The notes below the pieces were generated by a model that saw only the letters and a program-made list of their open reading frames with translations, did no database searches and had not been told where the DNA came from. From Jacaranda mimosifolia (lineage: Eukaryota; Streptophyta; Magnoliopsida; Lamiales; Bignoniaceae), in the NCBI GenBank assembly GCA_018894105.1, contig CM032123.1, positions 3,969,001 through 4,033,000 on the forward strand: DNA of 64,000 nucleotides. The letters are read 5' to 3'. Both the position numbers and the translations under genes were made by a program. Of this stretch, positions 1 through 12,287 are shown one piece after another (the first letter of the stretch is position 1; the number at the start of each line of letters is the position of its first letter).

Positions 1-480
1 TATTTTTTCTTTTGTTTAATCTAAAATTAAATAATTTTATATTTATCAAATATATAGCATATTTATATAAATTAAATACTATTTAATATTTAAAAAATTA
101 TGCATATTAGTGTATAAAATTATCTATAAAATATCTATATACATATATATAAAATATATATTTTCTTTTGTTTAATCTAAAATTAAATACTTTTATATTT
201 ATCAAATATATAACATATATAAATTATGTACTATTTAATATTTAAAAAATTATAAATACATACATATATAAAAAATTATCAAAACTAATAATTTCATATT
301 TATAAAATATATAACATACTTACATAAATCAAATACTTATAATATTTATAAAAAATTATATACATGCATATATATAAAATCATGTATATATAAAATTATA
401 TATGCATATATAAAATTATATATATAATTATTTATATTTATAACATATTTATATTCACACACATATATAATATATATCTA
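1..480. repeat. AT-rich irregular tandem repeat
   Basis: A block rich in A and T begins with a motif resembling 'ttttgtttaatctaaaatta' at about 10 and again at about 166. A third, weaker copy follows from about 281. The spacing is about 157 bp and then about 100 bp. No coding potential is visible. The function is unknown; it may be the edge of a satellite or a decayed transposon. Confidence 0.5.
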
Positions 481-1125
481 TATATAACTTTCACCCTCCC
501 CCTCTCGGGCCACCGGAGCCGACTGCCTGAAGCCAAGGTTTTATTTTTTTCCCTTTTTTTCTTTTTGTACACAATGACTATCGGGAACTGTGGTCCCTAC
601 TGGCCGCCGATCAGATCTAGTTGGCATGGCTGCCATGGTAGTCATCCCCCCTTCCCTGCCCCCCAAACCCACCGGCTGCCATGGCAGTCTTAAACCAAGC
701 TTTTTTTTTTTTAATACGCACCAGTTGCCGTCGGCCGCTAGTTGGTATGGCTACCATGGTAGCCTATAAATATATATATATTATAATATTGATAAATATA
801 TCGTAATATATATAATATGTTGTACATATATGTATATAAATTTATAAATAATTTATTATTATTTTTTTTATAAATATTAAGTACTATTCAATTTGGGTCA
901 TTCATTTAAACGAAAAGATTCAACGATTGATATACTAAGAGCATAATAGTTATTTTATATATAAAAAATCACAACCACTCATATTTTTTGCTGTGCGCAC
1001 TACACTTATGCTCTAGGGGGGGTTTTCACCCATTTTTAAAAGTATAAGGCGGTATTTCAACTTTTATTTGTCATGGGGGTAAACCGCTCATATCACATTT
1101 TGCAGGGGGTTAAATTATATTTTTT
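481..1125. other. Non-coding stretch with a GC-rich island
   Basis: The 490-760 part is much richer in G and C than its surroundings. It carries three variants of a 'gctgccatgg'-like word (around 625, 676 and 745), with homopolymer T runs between them. From 760 to 1125 the sequence is AT-rich again. I see no convincing gene, only sequence that could be part of an unidentified repeat. Confidence 0.4.
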
Positions 1126-2764
1126 TAATTTTAGTAACTATCTAATTCTGATAAGGTTAGAATTTCAAAATTATCTTTGCAGCTTTGAGCTATTATTACT
1201 TGGGACTGATACTGATCAATTCTAGGGGAATTGGGAATTAAAGTCATCTATTTATTTCAATAAAATATGAATTCTAGTTTATCCAAAATACCTAGCCTAG
1301 TAGTATAAATAACCATATAGTAGGAAATAGAGAAGCCATACGTAGAGGTAAGAAAATACCATTTTTTTTTTTTTTAAAATGTGTAGGAATTTTCATCCTA
1401 TTTTTCTGTTGTAGAACAAGTTGAGAACGCTTAAGTGGTATATCAAATCTGAGGGAAATTTTGGGTTTTTAGATTTTAGTGTAAGTAAGTTTCATTCTTC
1501 CTTTATTGAAAATATTCTCTTCGCATAAATCTTGTTTGCATGAAATAGTAAGTAAATGTCTATTCATTTTACGTTAAAAATATCTTTCCTACATAAATGG
1601 TTTCTACATCAAAATAGGTGATTTTGAAAATTAAATTCTTAAATCTAATAGTTTATTCGTTGTAGAATTATTCCGTTTGCAAATATTTAACAGTTCATAA
1701 GACTTTTTTGCAGCATAAAACTTATTTTTTTTTAGGATTTGAGCAAGCAAAAACAAAATTTTTCTAAATCTTGCATAAAACATAGTATTGTTTATTGAAA
1801 TAAATAGTAAAAAGGATCTATGCGCTGAATAATCAAGAAACTGCCAGTATGAACAAGTTCTATAACTGTGTTACAGGATTACAGTAGTAAAAGATTTTTA
1901 AAGCCACTTAACAGTATTGTAGTTAAGATTTCTAAAGCCCCCTTAACAGCGTTATATTTAAGATTTTCGAAGCCCCTTAATGATGTTGTAGTTAAGACTT
2001 CTAAAGCCACTTAACGGCATTGTAGTTAAGATCTCTGAAGCCACTTAACGGCATTATAGTTAAGATCTCTGAAGCCACTTATCGGCATTGTAGTTAAGAA
2101 TTTTGAAACCACTTAACGACATTGTAGTTAAAATCTTGGCCAAGATAACCGATTAGAATTCCAAGAGTTCATGAGCATGGTTAATTAATGAATTGAAAGT
2201 TTCTGATAAGTTGTATAAATTTTGTTCTGAATTACTCTGGAAGAGTGTCCTGAAAATTTTCTAATAAGATGATTCCTGATTTTTGGATTAAACTGTTACT
2301 TTAAAAAAAATGAAAGCGAATATTCTTGTCTTCAATGATTTCTTTCTTCTGTTTGATATTTATACATGCTCAAATCTAGTAAGAGGAGAAAGAGATTTAT
2401 TTATTAGGCGAAGTGTTGTTCATAAGATATTGATTCACCATTTTGCAGACAACTTAGTTCAAGACAATGAAGATGAGCAAGTTTTGGGAATGGCGACAAG
2501 AGATTGGTGTTTTAGAATAGGTTTATTTGATTTTTAAATTTTCTAGTTAGATTGATTAGGATATGTTCTTTGAGGTCTTGGGTATTCAAGTTTGATCGTT
2601 AGGAAAAGTATTTGAATTGTCTTTCACTGTGACGATTTATTTTGAGGATTATTTAATAAAATTTTTGCAATTTAGCATGCTCTATTGGATATGAATCTTT
2701 AGTGTCTTTGAGTCTTTGGGCTTAGGGGCAATGCCGTATTATGTCTCAAATTTGAGGCGTGACA
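1126..2764 (+). repeat. Left LTR of LARD-like element (3' part)
   Basis: Homologous to the LTR copies at 10.7-11.2, 23.45-25.84 and 33.72-35.80 kb. A TATA box (TATAAATA, about 1303) lies in a conserved stretch, so this is probably the U3/R promoter. The LTR ends in TGACA just before the primer site. Its first ~1.1 kb is missing here. Confidence 0.7.
1885..2140 (+). repeat. 36-bp minisatellite inside the LTR
   Basis: About seven imperfect direct copies of a ~36 bp unit with core 'gccacttaacggcattgta' followed by 'gttaaga'. The same array, with fewer units, lies at the matching place in the LTR at 25334-25520, so the array is an inherited part of the LTR with variable copy number. Confidence 0.85.
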
Positions 2765-2768
2765 TAAG

Positions 2769-2780
2769 TGGTATTAGAGT
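2769..2780 (+). other. Primer-binding site (tRNA-Met type)
   Basis: The 12-mer tggtattagagt lies 4 bp after the LTR end. It matches the usual plant tRNA-iMet complement tggtatcagagc at 10 of 12 positions. It marks the LTR/interior boundary and the direction of the element. Confidence 0.75.
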
Positions 2781-3039
2781 TTAGGTCACGATTCTTGACT
2801 AATATGTAGGTTTCAATTTTTTGGGTGAACTTAGAGAACAACTTCTTAAGTTGAGAAGTAGAAGTTTTGGGACATATTTTGGTGTGGAGGACAACCATTT
2901 GACTTTGGGAAATGAATGCCACATGAAAGATGCCTCCTAGGATCCTAATTTTACACGACCAGAATTTTTAATGGATTTTCTCATAATTATTGATTGAATC
3001 TAAAAAGATGCCAGGTATAAGAATTGTGGGTCAATTTTT

Positions 3040-4080
3040 TATGTGTTTATAGTCACTTGAATCACCTCAATCCAATTTATATGGAAGTAGTTATAGCCAA
3101 AATCCTAAGATGTGTCCAATTAGAAGATACATGACTTTGATTCCTAAAAATGGATATTGATGTCTTCTTGGTATACTTATATTTTTGATCTATTTCTTGG
3201 ATTTCTATTGCTACTTGAATCACCTCAATCCGATTTATATAGAGAAAGTTATGATCAAAATATTAAGATGTGACAAGTCTGGAATTGTAGGATTTTGATT
3301 TTTCAAAAATAGATAATTTTGACTCTTTCACTACTTGATCTAGACAAAATTTAATAATGATATCAACATAAGATATGTATAGCTCTATCTCTTAGGTATT
3401 TACGATCATCAGAATCACTTCAATTCGATATATAAGGAGAAAGTTATGACTAAAATACAAAGGTGTCGCTAGACAGAAAAAATAAGGCTTCGATTTTCCT
3501 AGAACAAAATATTGTCATGCCTTTTACTACTTGATTTTGATTTAATTTGGAAATATAGTCAATTCAGGAATTGAATATCTATCTCTTAGGTGCTTCTACA
3601 GCCATTTGAATCACTTCAATCCAATACATACGGAGAAAGTTATGACTAAAATACTATAGTGTCGCAATATAGAAAATATAGGAGTTTGATTTTCCTAGGA
3701 TAGAATATGTGATGACTTCTACTACTCGATTCCGATTTAATAGGGCAATATGGTCAACATATGAATTGTATATCTATATCTTAGGTTTCTATACCTACTT
3801 TAATTTCCTTCATTCGATATATATAGAGAAAGTTATGATTAAAATACTAAGATGTGTCAAGGTAGAAAATGCATACTTTGATTTTTCGATAGAAGATATA
3901 TGTGATGCCTTTATGGCTTGATCCCAATGAAATTAATAAAAGTAATCAACATAGAATTTGTAGATCTATCTGTTAGGTTTCTATAGCCGTTAGAATCACT
4001 CTAATCTGATGTACATAAAAAAAGTTATGACTAGAATACTAAGATATGTCAAATTAGAGACCTCTTAGACTTGAATATAT
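3040..4080 (+). repeat. ~190-bp tandem repeats in the element interior
   Basis: Six diverged direct copies, each with a block like 'gaatcacttcaatccgat', then 'ggagaaagttatgactaaaa', then a 'tactaagatgtg' tail. The blocks start near 3059, 3217, 3412, 3608, 3799 and 3992, so the period is about 158-196 bp. No reading frame is kept across copies. The interior of the LARD is therefore built mostly from a tandem array. Confidence 0.85.
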
Positions 4081-4325
4081 CACCATCCGAATTTTTTTCA
4101 CATGTAGGAATTTTTGGCTCAATTTTATTCCTTGATATATTAACTTATTTGGATAGTAGGTGTCAACATAAAAGTTTTTGGACTCATTAGATTATCAATA
4201 CATTAAGAATTACATCAATTGGTTCTCTAGAAAGAAAGTTACAAGCATATTACAAGAGAAGTGACAAACCTAGGGGTTATATTTCAACATGGGAAGTCGA
4301 AAGTTTTGAAGCCAAAACTTCTTGT

Positions 4326-4338
4326 AAGGAGAGAAGAA
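4326..4338 (+). other. Polypurine tract before right LTR
   Basis: A run of purines (aaggagagaagaa) directly abuts the TG of the right LTR. This is where plus-strand DNA synthesis of an LTR retrotransposon would start. Confidence 0.65.
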
Positions 4339-5350
4339 TGTAATACCCCAAGTCTTTGGATGAATTATTAGCCTAGAAGTATTATTAGTTATACCTCTAG
4401 AAGCACTTGAATGTCATGAAGGCTAGGTTTCAATGTTATGGGATCTAGAATAATAGAATGTGTGGTTAGCAGAGAGCTTCTATCTTTTGAAAAAAAAAAA
4501 AAAATGAATACACACAATATTAGATGTTAGGAATAATGGAGTAATATTCGTTGATTTTTTACTGATACTCTTAGGTTGCTCTTCTCCTAAAATTTAAGTA
4601 TACATTTCACTTGGTGCTCGATCAACATTGAAGGTATCTTAACTGAAAATAAATATGGGATATAAATTGAATTTTTATTGTTTGAGGTTATTAAAGATCC
4701 TATTTAAGGTACTTGTCTAGAATTTTACTTGCAATCTCGAGGACATAGATTTTCGAGTATTAATAATTTTGTAAATATTGCTTGGTTGTTATTGAATATA
4801 TAGAATTTATCAAGTCAAATATTTGATGGGAACTTTATATATTGAGTTTTATGTCAATAATAAAGCCAGCTACTATGAATACCAATTTATGGCAAAGTAA
4901 ATATTGATCTTTAGTCCATACTTAATTAGTGACTTGTATTAGTTAGCTCAAATTATTTAATTCACTTTTAAGTTCTTGAGCTTATAACTAGGGTAAAAAA
5001 TTAGCCCATAAATGTTTTTTGTGTTTTATAGGTTAGATGTAATAACAACCCAACTATTTAATTCATTTTAAGTTACGATTAAGCCCATAAGTACTATAGA
5101 AAATAGGTGCACAAATTATTATGAAGTATGTACGGGCTTACATCAATGATTATCAAGTTAAAGATAATAAAAATTTATTTTTATGGAATTTTTGAATTTA
5201 TGGATATATGGATAATTCTAGAGGTCATCCCACCATTTTAAAACATTATTTGGATAGTTTTTTACCCCCATAAGATATCTAGTTATATTGGTTAGCTAAA
5301 ACCATATAAATATAGGTGATATGAAATCTTAGAACCTCCTTTTCTGTACC
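4339..5350 (+). repeat. Right LTR of LARD-like element, first part
   Basis: Starts TGTAATACCCC and is homologous to the LTR copies at 21626, 23453 and 33720. It is cut at 5350 by the copia insertion. The last bases before the cut, gtacc, match the atacc that follows the copia element at 10698-10702, as expected for a slightly mutated 5-bp target duplication. Confidence 0.8.
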
Positions 5351-6006
5351 CATTGATTTTGCCTTGAATTTGGGCTGAATTGACAAGAACTGGAAGAAGA
5401 ACGGAGTGAAACGGAGCAAAGTAGTCGAAATGGGAACACACCCCGGTATGCGTTGGTAGGACACCGCGTGTCGAGGTGTGAGGCAAGATGCGCCAAGGCG
5501 CGGTCATGGGCGGAAAGGCATCAAAAACACGCGCATAGTGAACAGTAACTTTGTGCTGAGGCTTAAGTTTTTTGCGCCTCGGCTCAAAGTTTCTGCCCAT
5601 GTTTGGTTTTTTCTTGGCACAAGTAGATATGTGTGCTCTGGGGCACAAGTTTTGTGCGCCTCGGCACGCAACGCAAGCCCAAGGGCCTTGGGCTTCTATT
5701 TTTGAGTATAAAGATCAAAATTTTCTTCTGGGAAAAAATATAATGAACATAACACAAGAGTTTCTTTACTGATTTTGAGTAATTCTCTCAAGACGGAGTT
5801 TAGAACGAGGGTGTTAGGTGTTTTCGTGAGATTTGTGGGATTCAAGTTTGTACTTGTACTTTGATTTAAGATCAATGAAATTCCTTTTCTTTGTTGGGTG
5901 GTTTAGGCACATCGCCGAACCACATTAAATTTTGTTGTCATAATTCCATCAAATTACTTTACTGTTATTTCTTTGTTTTCATAATAGATCCTCTTAGGTT
6001 ACAATA
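5351..6006 (+). repeat. 5' LTR of copia element 1
   Basis: Matches 10011-10697 along its length. It is about 30 bp shorter because of indels. A TATA-like tataaag lies near 5707. It ends ...ttacaata, against ...ttacaaca in the partner. Confidence 0.8.
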
Positions 6007-6009
6007 AAT

Positions 6010-6021
6010 TGGTATCAGAGC
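6010..6021 (+). other. Primer-binding site of copia element 1
   Basis: The sequence tggtatcagagc lies 3 bp after the LTR. It is a perfect match to the usual plant tRNA-iMet primer complement. Confidence 0.85.
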
Positions 6022-6033
6022 AAGTTGGATAAG

Positions 6034-9000
6034 ATGTCAGGAATGAAGTACGAGGTAGAGAAATTCGATAGAAAGAACGACCTTGGGTTGTGGAAGATGA
6101 AGGTTCATGTCAACAAGGCTTACAGAGAGCATTAAAGGACAGATTCCTTGTCAGAAACGCTAAAGGACGAGAAAAAAAACGAGTTCATGGCGAAGGCTTA
6201 CAATACTCTGGTATTATTATTGGCGGATAACGTACTGAGAGAGGTCGCCATGGAAAGTACGCCAACAGATTTATGGAAGAAGCTGGAGAGTCTATATATG
6301 ATGAAATCCTTGATGAATCAGTTGTATTTGAAATAACGATTATACGCATTGAGGATGAAAGAATGTATATCTATCACTTAGTATATTAATTTTTTCAATA
6401 AGATAATTTTGGATCTCGCTAGTATAGATGTCAAAATTTATGATGAGGATCAAGCTTTAATTCTCTTGTGTGCTCTGCCAAAATCTTTTGAGCACTTTGT
6501 TACTACTTTGCTATACGGGAGATATAATTTCAATGGATGATGTGAAGGCCATATTAAATTTCAACGAGTTGAGAAAATATGTCATGGGCAACAACGATGG
6601 CGAAAGTAGGGAAGGATTGGTGGCAAAGGGCGATCCAGAGAAAGGGAAAAAAGTAGAGGTCGATTGAAGTCCCGAACCAAGCCTAAAAATGGTGACAAAT
6701 ATTTTAGGTGCAGTGGAAAAGGGCATTGGAAATGAAATTGTCCGAAATGAGGAAAGACGAAGGATGCGGGTGAAACTTCTAATTAGAAACGGAATGATGT
6801 CGCAGGAATTGTTGAGGATGAGTCTGATGATGGGCTTTTTCTCAACATTGCTAAAACTTTACTAAGTTCTGAATGAATTTTGGATAGTCACTGTTCCTAT
6901 CACATATGCCCAAGAGAAGATTGGTTTACCACATACCATAAATACAATGGTAGTAAAGTGCCTATGGAAAATGATGCTTCTTGCAGGGTTGTAGGAATTG
7001 GCTGAATTTGTATCAGAATGCATGATGGCATAGTAAAGACCTTAATAGATGTGCATCATGTTCCAAATCTGAAGAAAAATCTGATATCGCTGGGTTTTCT
7101 AGACAAGAATGGTTGTGAATACAAAGATCGGGATGGAGTTCTACAGGTTTCTAAAGGCACATTACTTATCATGAAGGGAGACAAGCGGAACGGCCTTTAC
7201 ATATTGCAAGGAAACACGATTTCTGGTATTGCGGTGGTTTCTTCATTAATCAATGATACTACGAGACTGTGGTATATGTGGTTTGGACATATGAATGAGA
7301 GGGGGATGTCAGAACTGAGCAAACGAGGTTTGCTTTGCGGAGAGAAGACTAGAGAACTGGATTTCTGCAAGCAGTTTATGCTAGGCAAGCGACACAGGGT
7401 GAAATTCGGCACTATAGGTCACAGGACCAAAGGTACCTTGGATTACATTCACTCAGATCTTTGGGGACTTTCTCAGGTTCCTTCAAAAGGAGGTGCAAGG
7501 TGCATGCTGACATTTATAGATAATTTCTCACGGAGAGTATGAGTGTACATGCTGAAGCATAAGGATAAGGTATTTGTCAAATTCAAGCAATGAAAGACCT
7601 TAATTGAAGCAGACAGGAAAAGAAATCAAGCGTTTGAGGACTAACAATGGATTGGAGTTATGCAATAAGGAATTTCAGGAATTCTATGATAAGGAAGAAA
7701 TTGTGAGGTATCACACAGTTGTACATAAACCATAGCAGAATGGAGTTGCAGAATGGATGAATGGGACTATCTTAGAAAGAGCTAGATGCATGCTCTTTAA
7801 CACCAGATTTTCCAAGGATTTTTGGGCAGAAGCGATTAACACTGCGTGTTATTTGATGAATAGGTCACCATCAACTGCTTTGGACTGGCAGATACCAATA
7901 GAAATTTGGTCCGGGTCTCCTACCGATTATTCAAATCTTAGAGTATTTGGGTATCCAGCTTATGCTCATGTTCGGGATAGGAAGCTTGAGCCAAGGGCTA
8001 TGAAGTGCATATCTCTAGGGTATACAGATAGAGTCAAAGGTTATCATTTATGGTGTAACGATGATAAGGGCTCCAAGATGATTATCGGCAGGGATGTGAC
8101 ATTTGATGAGCCTGCAATAATGAAGAAGATGGAGCAGCAGGAAAATGGTCAATAGGGCATTAAGGAGAATGTGGAGATTTATATTGATCCTCCAAAAGTT
8201 TCAAAGGGGAAATAAAATGTGGTAGATGAAGTTAGTGAGAGCACACTATCACCTAATCAACAGCAGCAAAATGAACCATTACAAAATTATCGCTTGGTTA
8301 GTGATAGGGAAAGGAGGCAGATCAAACTACCACAACGATTTGGTTACTCAGATCTGGTAGTTTATGCTTTGAGCTCAACTGAGGAGTTTGTAGGAGATGA
8401 TCCAGTCTCATACAAAGAGGCAATTTTCAAGCTAGATTCTGATAAATGGGTTGCAGCTATGAGTAAATAGATGGAGTCTCTACACAAAAATAGCACATGG
8501 GAGCTGATTGATGTACCTAAAGGGCAAAATATTATAGGTTGCAAATGGATCTATAAGAAGAAGGAAGGGATTTCTGGTGTTGAAGATGCTAAATACAAGG
8601 CGTGATTGGTTGCTAAGGGTTTTACTCAGAGAGAGGGAGTTGACTTTCATAAAGTATTCTCCCCAATTATAAAATACACTTTCATTCATGTTTTACTTGC
8701 CATGGTTGCTCTGTTTGATATGAAGTTGGAGCAGACGGATTTGAAACCAGTGTTTCTGCATGGTGAGTTAGAGGAACAAATCTACATGAGTCAACCAGAA
8801 GGATTTGTTGTTCTCGGGAAACAAAATCAAGTATGTCTTTTGAAGAGGTCATTATATGGCCTGAAGCAGTCTCCCAGGCAATGGTATAAAAGGTTTAATA
8901 CTGATAAGATATACTAGAAGCAAGTTTGATTGTTGTGTATATTACAAAATTTATAGTGATAGCCTTCTCGTATATTTGTTATTGTACGTTAATAATATGT

Positions 9001-9900
9001 TGATTGCCTATAGAAACATATCTGAGATCAACCAATAAAAAACTCAATTAAATAAAGAATTTGAGATGAAAGATTTAGGCGGTGCAAAGAAGATAGTGGG
9101 CATGGAGATCATCCGGGACAGATATGCAGAATTGTTGTACTTGTCTCAACAGCATTATATTAAGAAAGTACTTGAGCGATTTGGGGTGGATAAGTCCAAG
9201 CCAATTAGTATGCCACTTGGAGCTCATTTCAGGCTCTCATCAGATCTATCACTGCGTACTAAGGAGGAGGTGGAGCACATGTCTAATGTGCCATATGCTA
9301 GTGTAGTGGGTAGCTTGATGTACGCCATGGTGTGCATTAGGCCAGACATTTCACATGCAGTTAGTATTGTGAACATGTATATGCACAAACCAGGAAAGAC
9401 TTATTGGCAGGCTGTGAAATAGATCATGAGGTATTTGAGAAGCTCTGCAAACAGATGTTTAAGTTATAATCAATCGAATTCTACTACTAAAATTATTAGC
9501 TATGTGGATGCGGATTATACAGGAGATTTGGACAGTAGAAGGTCCATGGCAGGCTATGTGTTTTGTGTTTCAAGTTATACTGTTTGCTGGAATGCGATTT
9601 TGCAGTCATCAGTTATATTATCCACAACAGAAGTTGAGTACACGGCTTTGGTTGAAGGCGTTAAGGAAGGCATTTAACTAAAGGGGTTGGTCGATGATAT
9701 GGGTATAACTTCTGAGATCACTAAGGTATTTTGTGACAATCTGAGTGCCATACACTTGTCAAAGAATCAAGTATTTCATAAGAGAACAAAGCGTATCACT
9801 TTTTTATGAATATGGTGTCTCAAGGAGTCATGTTGGTTGACAAAGTTAGGACTAAGGATAATCTGGCAGACATGTTGACTAAAGTTGTTTCAAGAATCAA
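6034..9900 (+). pseudogene. Gag-pol remnant of copia element 1
   Basis: The frame opens at an ATG at 6034 in a gag-like segment (KFDRKNDLGLWKMKV), followed by a zinc-knuckle relic near 6710 that contains a stop. A protease relic (ILDSHCSYH) lies near 6880. The pre-integrase and integrase core span about 7020-8155, reverse transcriptase about 8400-9420, and RNase H about 9426-9900. At least eight stops or frameshifts break it. The catalytic reverse-transcriptase motif expected as YVDD reads YVNN at 8985-8996, both changes being G-to-A. The copy cannot encode active enzyme. Confidence 0.85.
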
Positions 9901-10010
9901 ATTCAAGCATTGCTTGGATTTGGTTAATGTTTGCAGACTCAGATAACAGGCCCTTTTGGGGGGCAGGGACAATGAAGAAAGATGGTGAATTTCAAGTCAA
10001 GGTGGAGAAT

Positions 10011-10697
10011 TATTGATTTTTCCTTGAAATTTAGGCTGAATTGACAAGAATTGGAAGAAGAATGGAATGAAATGGAGCAAAGTGGTCGAAATGGGCTCGA
10101 GAACACACCCTAACTTGCATTGGCAGGACGCTGCGCATCGGGGCACAAGGCAAGATGCACCAAGGTGTGGTCATGGGCGAAAAGGCATCAAAAACACGCG
10201 TCACGTGCACTCGTGCAAGTTTTTTGTGCCCTGGCGCGCAGTAAACAATAACTTTGTGCTGGGGCTCAAATTTTTTGTGCCCCGACTCGAAGTTTCTGCC
10301 CATGTTCGATTTTTTCTTGGCACAAGCAGATATGTGCTCACCGAGGCACAAGTTTTGTGTGCCTCGGTGTGCAGCGCAAGCCCACGGGCCTTGGGCTTCG
10401 ATTTTCGAGTACAAATATCAAATTTTTTTTTATCACAAACATAGCACAAAGACTTTTTTACTGCTTTTGTGTAATTCTCTCAAGACAGAGTTTAGAACGA
10501 GGGTGTTAGGTATTTCATGAGATTTGTCGGATTCAAATTTGTACTTGTACTTTGATTTGAGATTAATAAAATTCCTTTTCTTTGTTGGGTGGAATAGGTA
10601 CATCGTCAAACCACGTTAAATTTTGCTATCATAACTCCGTCGTATTACTTTACTGTTATTTCATTGTTTTTGGAATAGATCATCTTGGGTTACAACA
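10011..10697 (+). repeat. 3' LTR of copia element 1
   Basis: Preceded by a purine-rich tract (ggtggaga, about 10001-10008). It is homologous to 5351-6006 and is followed by atacc, the presumed mutated target duplication. Confidence 0.8.
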
Positions 10698-11195
10698 ATA
10701 CCACTATGTTTTCATGTGAAAATTCATCATAGATATTTCCTATTATGTAATTACTAAACTATGGTAATAGTTAGCTAAGATCCAAAATAATTAAATAATT
10801 AAAAGTTAGGATTTTGGATATTTAGTCATGAACATAGGAATTTCAGTAATTATCTAATTCTGATAAGTTAAAGATTCTAAGGATTTCAATAATTATCTAA
10901 TCTTGATAGGGTTAGGATTTTAGAATTATCTTTGTGGCTTTGAGCTATTGTTATCTGGGATTGATACAGATCAAGTCTGGGGGAGTTAAGAATTAGAGTC
11001 ATCTTCTTATTTTAATAAGATATGAATTCTAGTTTATCTAAAATACCTAGCCTAGTAGTATTAATAACCATACAATAGGAAATAGAGAAGCCATGTGCAG
11101 AGGTAAGAAAATACCTTTATTTTTTAAAATGTGTAGGAATTTTCATTCTTAGGTACTAACATCCTATTTTTCTATCGTAGGACTACTGGAGAAAT
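10698..11195 (+). repeat. Right LTR of LARD-like element, second part
   Basis: Continues the LTR interrupted at 5350; the equivalent uninterrupted sequence is seen near 35160 and 24450. The TATA region is mutated (tattaata near 11060). Homology stops near 11195, after which P450 sequence begins, so the LTR's last ~1.3 kb is lost. Confidence 0.75.
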
Positions 11196-11244
11196 AAAGG
11201 TATTTCCTAACTTTTAGGATTGAGTTAGGCTTAAAGTTCATTAT

Positions 11245-12287
11245 TTAACACTTATCATGGGCTTTTGTCCTTCTAGCTAAGCATCCCAAATGGGAAAATA
11301 GGGCTGGTGAAGAAGCTTTTCATGTTTGCTTCAATGAGCTTCCAAATGCTAAAATCTAACTAAACATAAGACAGTAAGTCAGTTCCCCTATTAATTATGG
11401 CCTTAAAGTTTGGATTTCTACTATCAACTTTATTCGTGATGCTGCTCGAAAGTAAAGTAGGGTCCTTTTTTAAAGTTAACAAATTTAATGAGGTTCTTAC
11501 TCTGGAATGCATTTGCATGCAGCCAGAGCTCGAGATTTTTTATTAATGATTTTACGTCTCTTTTTTTCTTTAGGAGTTGATATTTATAGTGACTAAGTGT
11601 TTGATGGTTTCGGCCAAGTCTAGTCTTGGTGGCCATCTTGATGAGCTTGATTAATTGGGATCGCCGATCTTTTACTTATTTTATTTATTTATTTTATTAA
11701 GCTATTTTATTTGACTTCCTTTTTACCCTTAGAATTGTATTTTGTCATATCGATAAGCATCAATGGGATACTAGCACAGGCATTTCTCTCATCAGATTGG
11801 TTTTGTTCAACAGGTGACAATGATACTCCAAGAGACAATGCGACTATACCCTCCAGGCGTGATGCTGATCAGGCAAACGGCCAAGAACATAAAGCTGGGC
11901 AGTCTTGATATACGAGCTAACACAGAGTTCAATTTGTCAATAGTTGTTGTCCATCATGATAACGAGGTTTGGGGAGAAGATCCAAATGAGTTTAATCCAT
12001 TCAGATTTCCTGATCCCAGGAAGCATTTGGCTGCATATTTTCCATGAGCCCCAGAATCTGTGTTAGGCAAAACTGAGCCATGGTGGAAACTAAAATCATC
12101 CTGGCTATGATCATCCAGCAGTTTACCTTGGCAATATCCCCACCCTATGTTCATTCTCCAATAATTTCTTGGACTTTGGAGCCCCAATATGGTGCACATA
12201 TCATTCTTACAAGGGTCAACTCCAGCTGAAATCTTCCTGAACAAGTGTGCATGTATAATAATTTCATTTTTTTTAGGACACATAATT
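11245..12287 (+). pseudogene. P450 fragment 1 (two 3' exons)
   Basis: This is the 3' part of a CYP72-clan cytochrome P450. An exon near 11245-11375 gives ALHP-type sequence (AKHPKWENRAGEEAF) and ends in a mutated donor region. The last exon starts at 11814 after a CAG acceptor and contains the K-helix ExxR (QETMRLYPP) and the NPFRF element. The heme-binding motif is destroyed: about 11 bp are missing at 12046, removing the FG..G part before the cysteine. The 3' flank runs straight into exon 1 of the next copy at about 12288, suggesting a deletion between tandem copies. The upstream exons are absent, replaced by the LTR. Such enzymes are membrane-bound ER mono-oxygenases; this one cannot work. 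Confidence 0.85.

Larger units (their letters stand above)
5351..10697 (+). mobile_element. Ty1/copia retrotransposon, Tork-like, decayed
   Basis: Two LTRs (5351-6006 and 10011-10697) enclose a tRNA-Met primer site and a gag-pol remnant in the copia order (protease, integrase, reverse transcriptase, RNase H). The LTRs differ by several indels, and the coding part is broken by many stops and frameshifts, so the insertion is old. RNase H motifs of the style 'STTEVEYTAL' suit the Tork/Tnt1 lineage. The element sits inside the right LTR of the LARD-like element, so it is younger than that element. Confidence 0.85.
1126..11195 (+). mobile_element. LARD-like non-autonomous LTR retrotransposon, nested
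   Basis: A left LTR (5'-truncated, 1126-2764) is followed by a tRNA-Met-type primer site, about 1.6 kb of non-coding interior, a purine tract, and a right LTR starting TGTAATACCCC at 4339. The right LTR is interrupted by a copia element at 5351-10697 and resumes to about 11195. No gag or pol remains or can be recognised in the interior, so the element would have depended on a partner. LTRs of ~2.7 kb with a primer site shortly after a terminal TGACA resemble those of chromovirus-type gypsy elements, but without pol this is inference. Related LTRs occur at 21.6, 23.5 and 33.7 kb. Confidence 0.7.

Noticed and set aside
1885..2140. Regular repeats that could suggest a CRISPR array
   Set aside because: The ~36-bp units are contiguous without unique spacers, and the context is a plant LTR.
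3709..3921. Short open frame in the LARD interior
   Set aside because: It spans one unit of the tandem array and is not conserved in the other units.
5478..5705. Open frames on both strands in the copia LTR
   Set aside because: They lie in the LTR, are repeated at 10067-10444, and are broken differently in the two LTRs, so they reflect GC-richer base composition.
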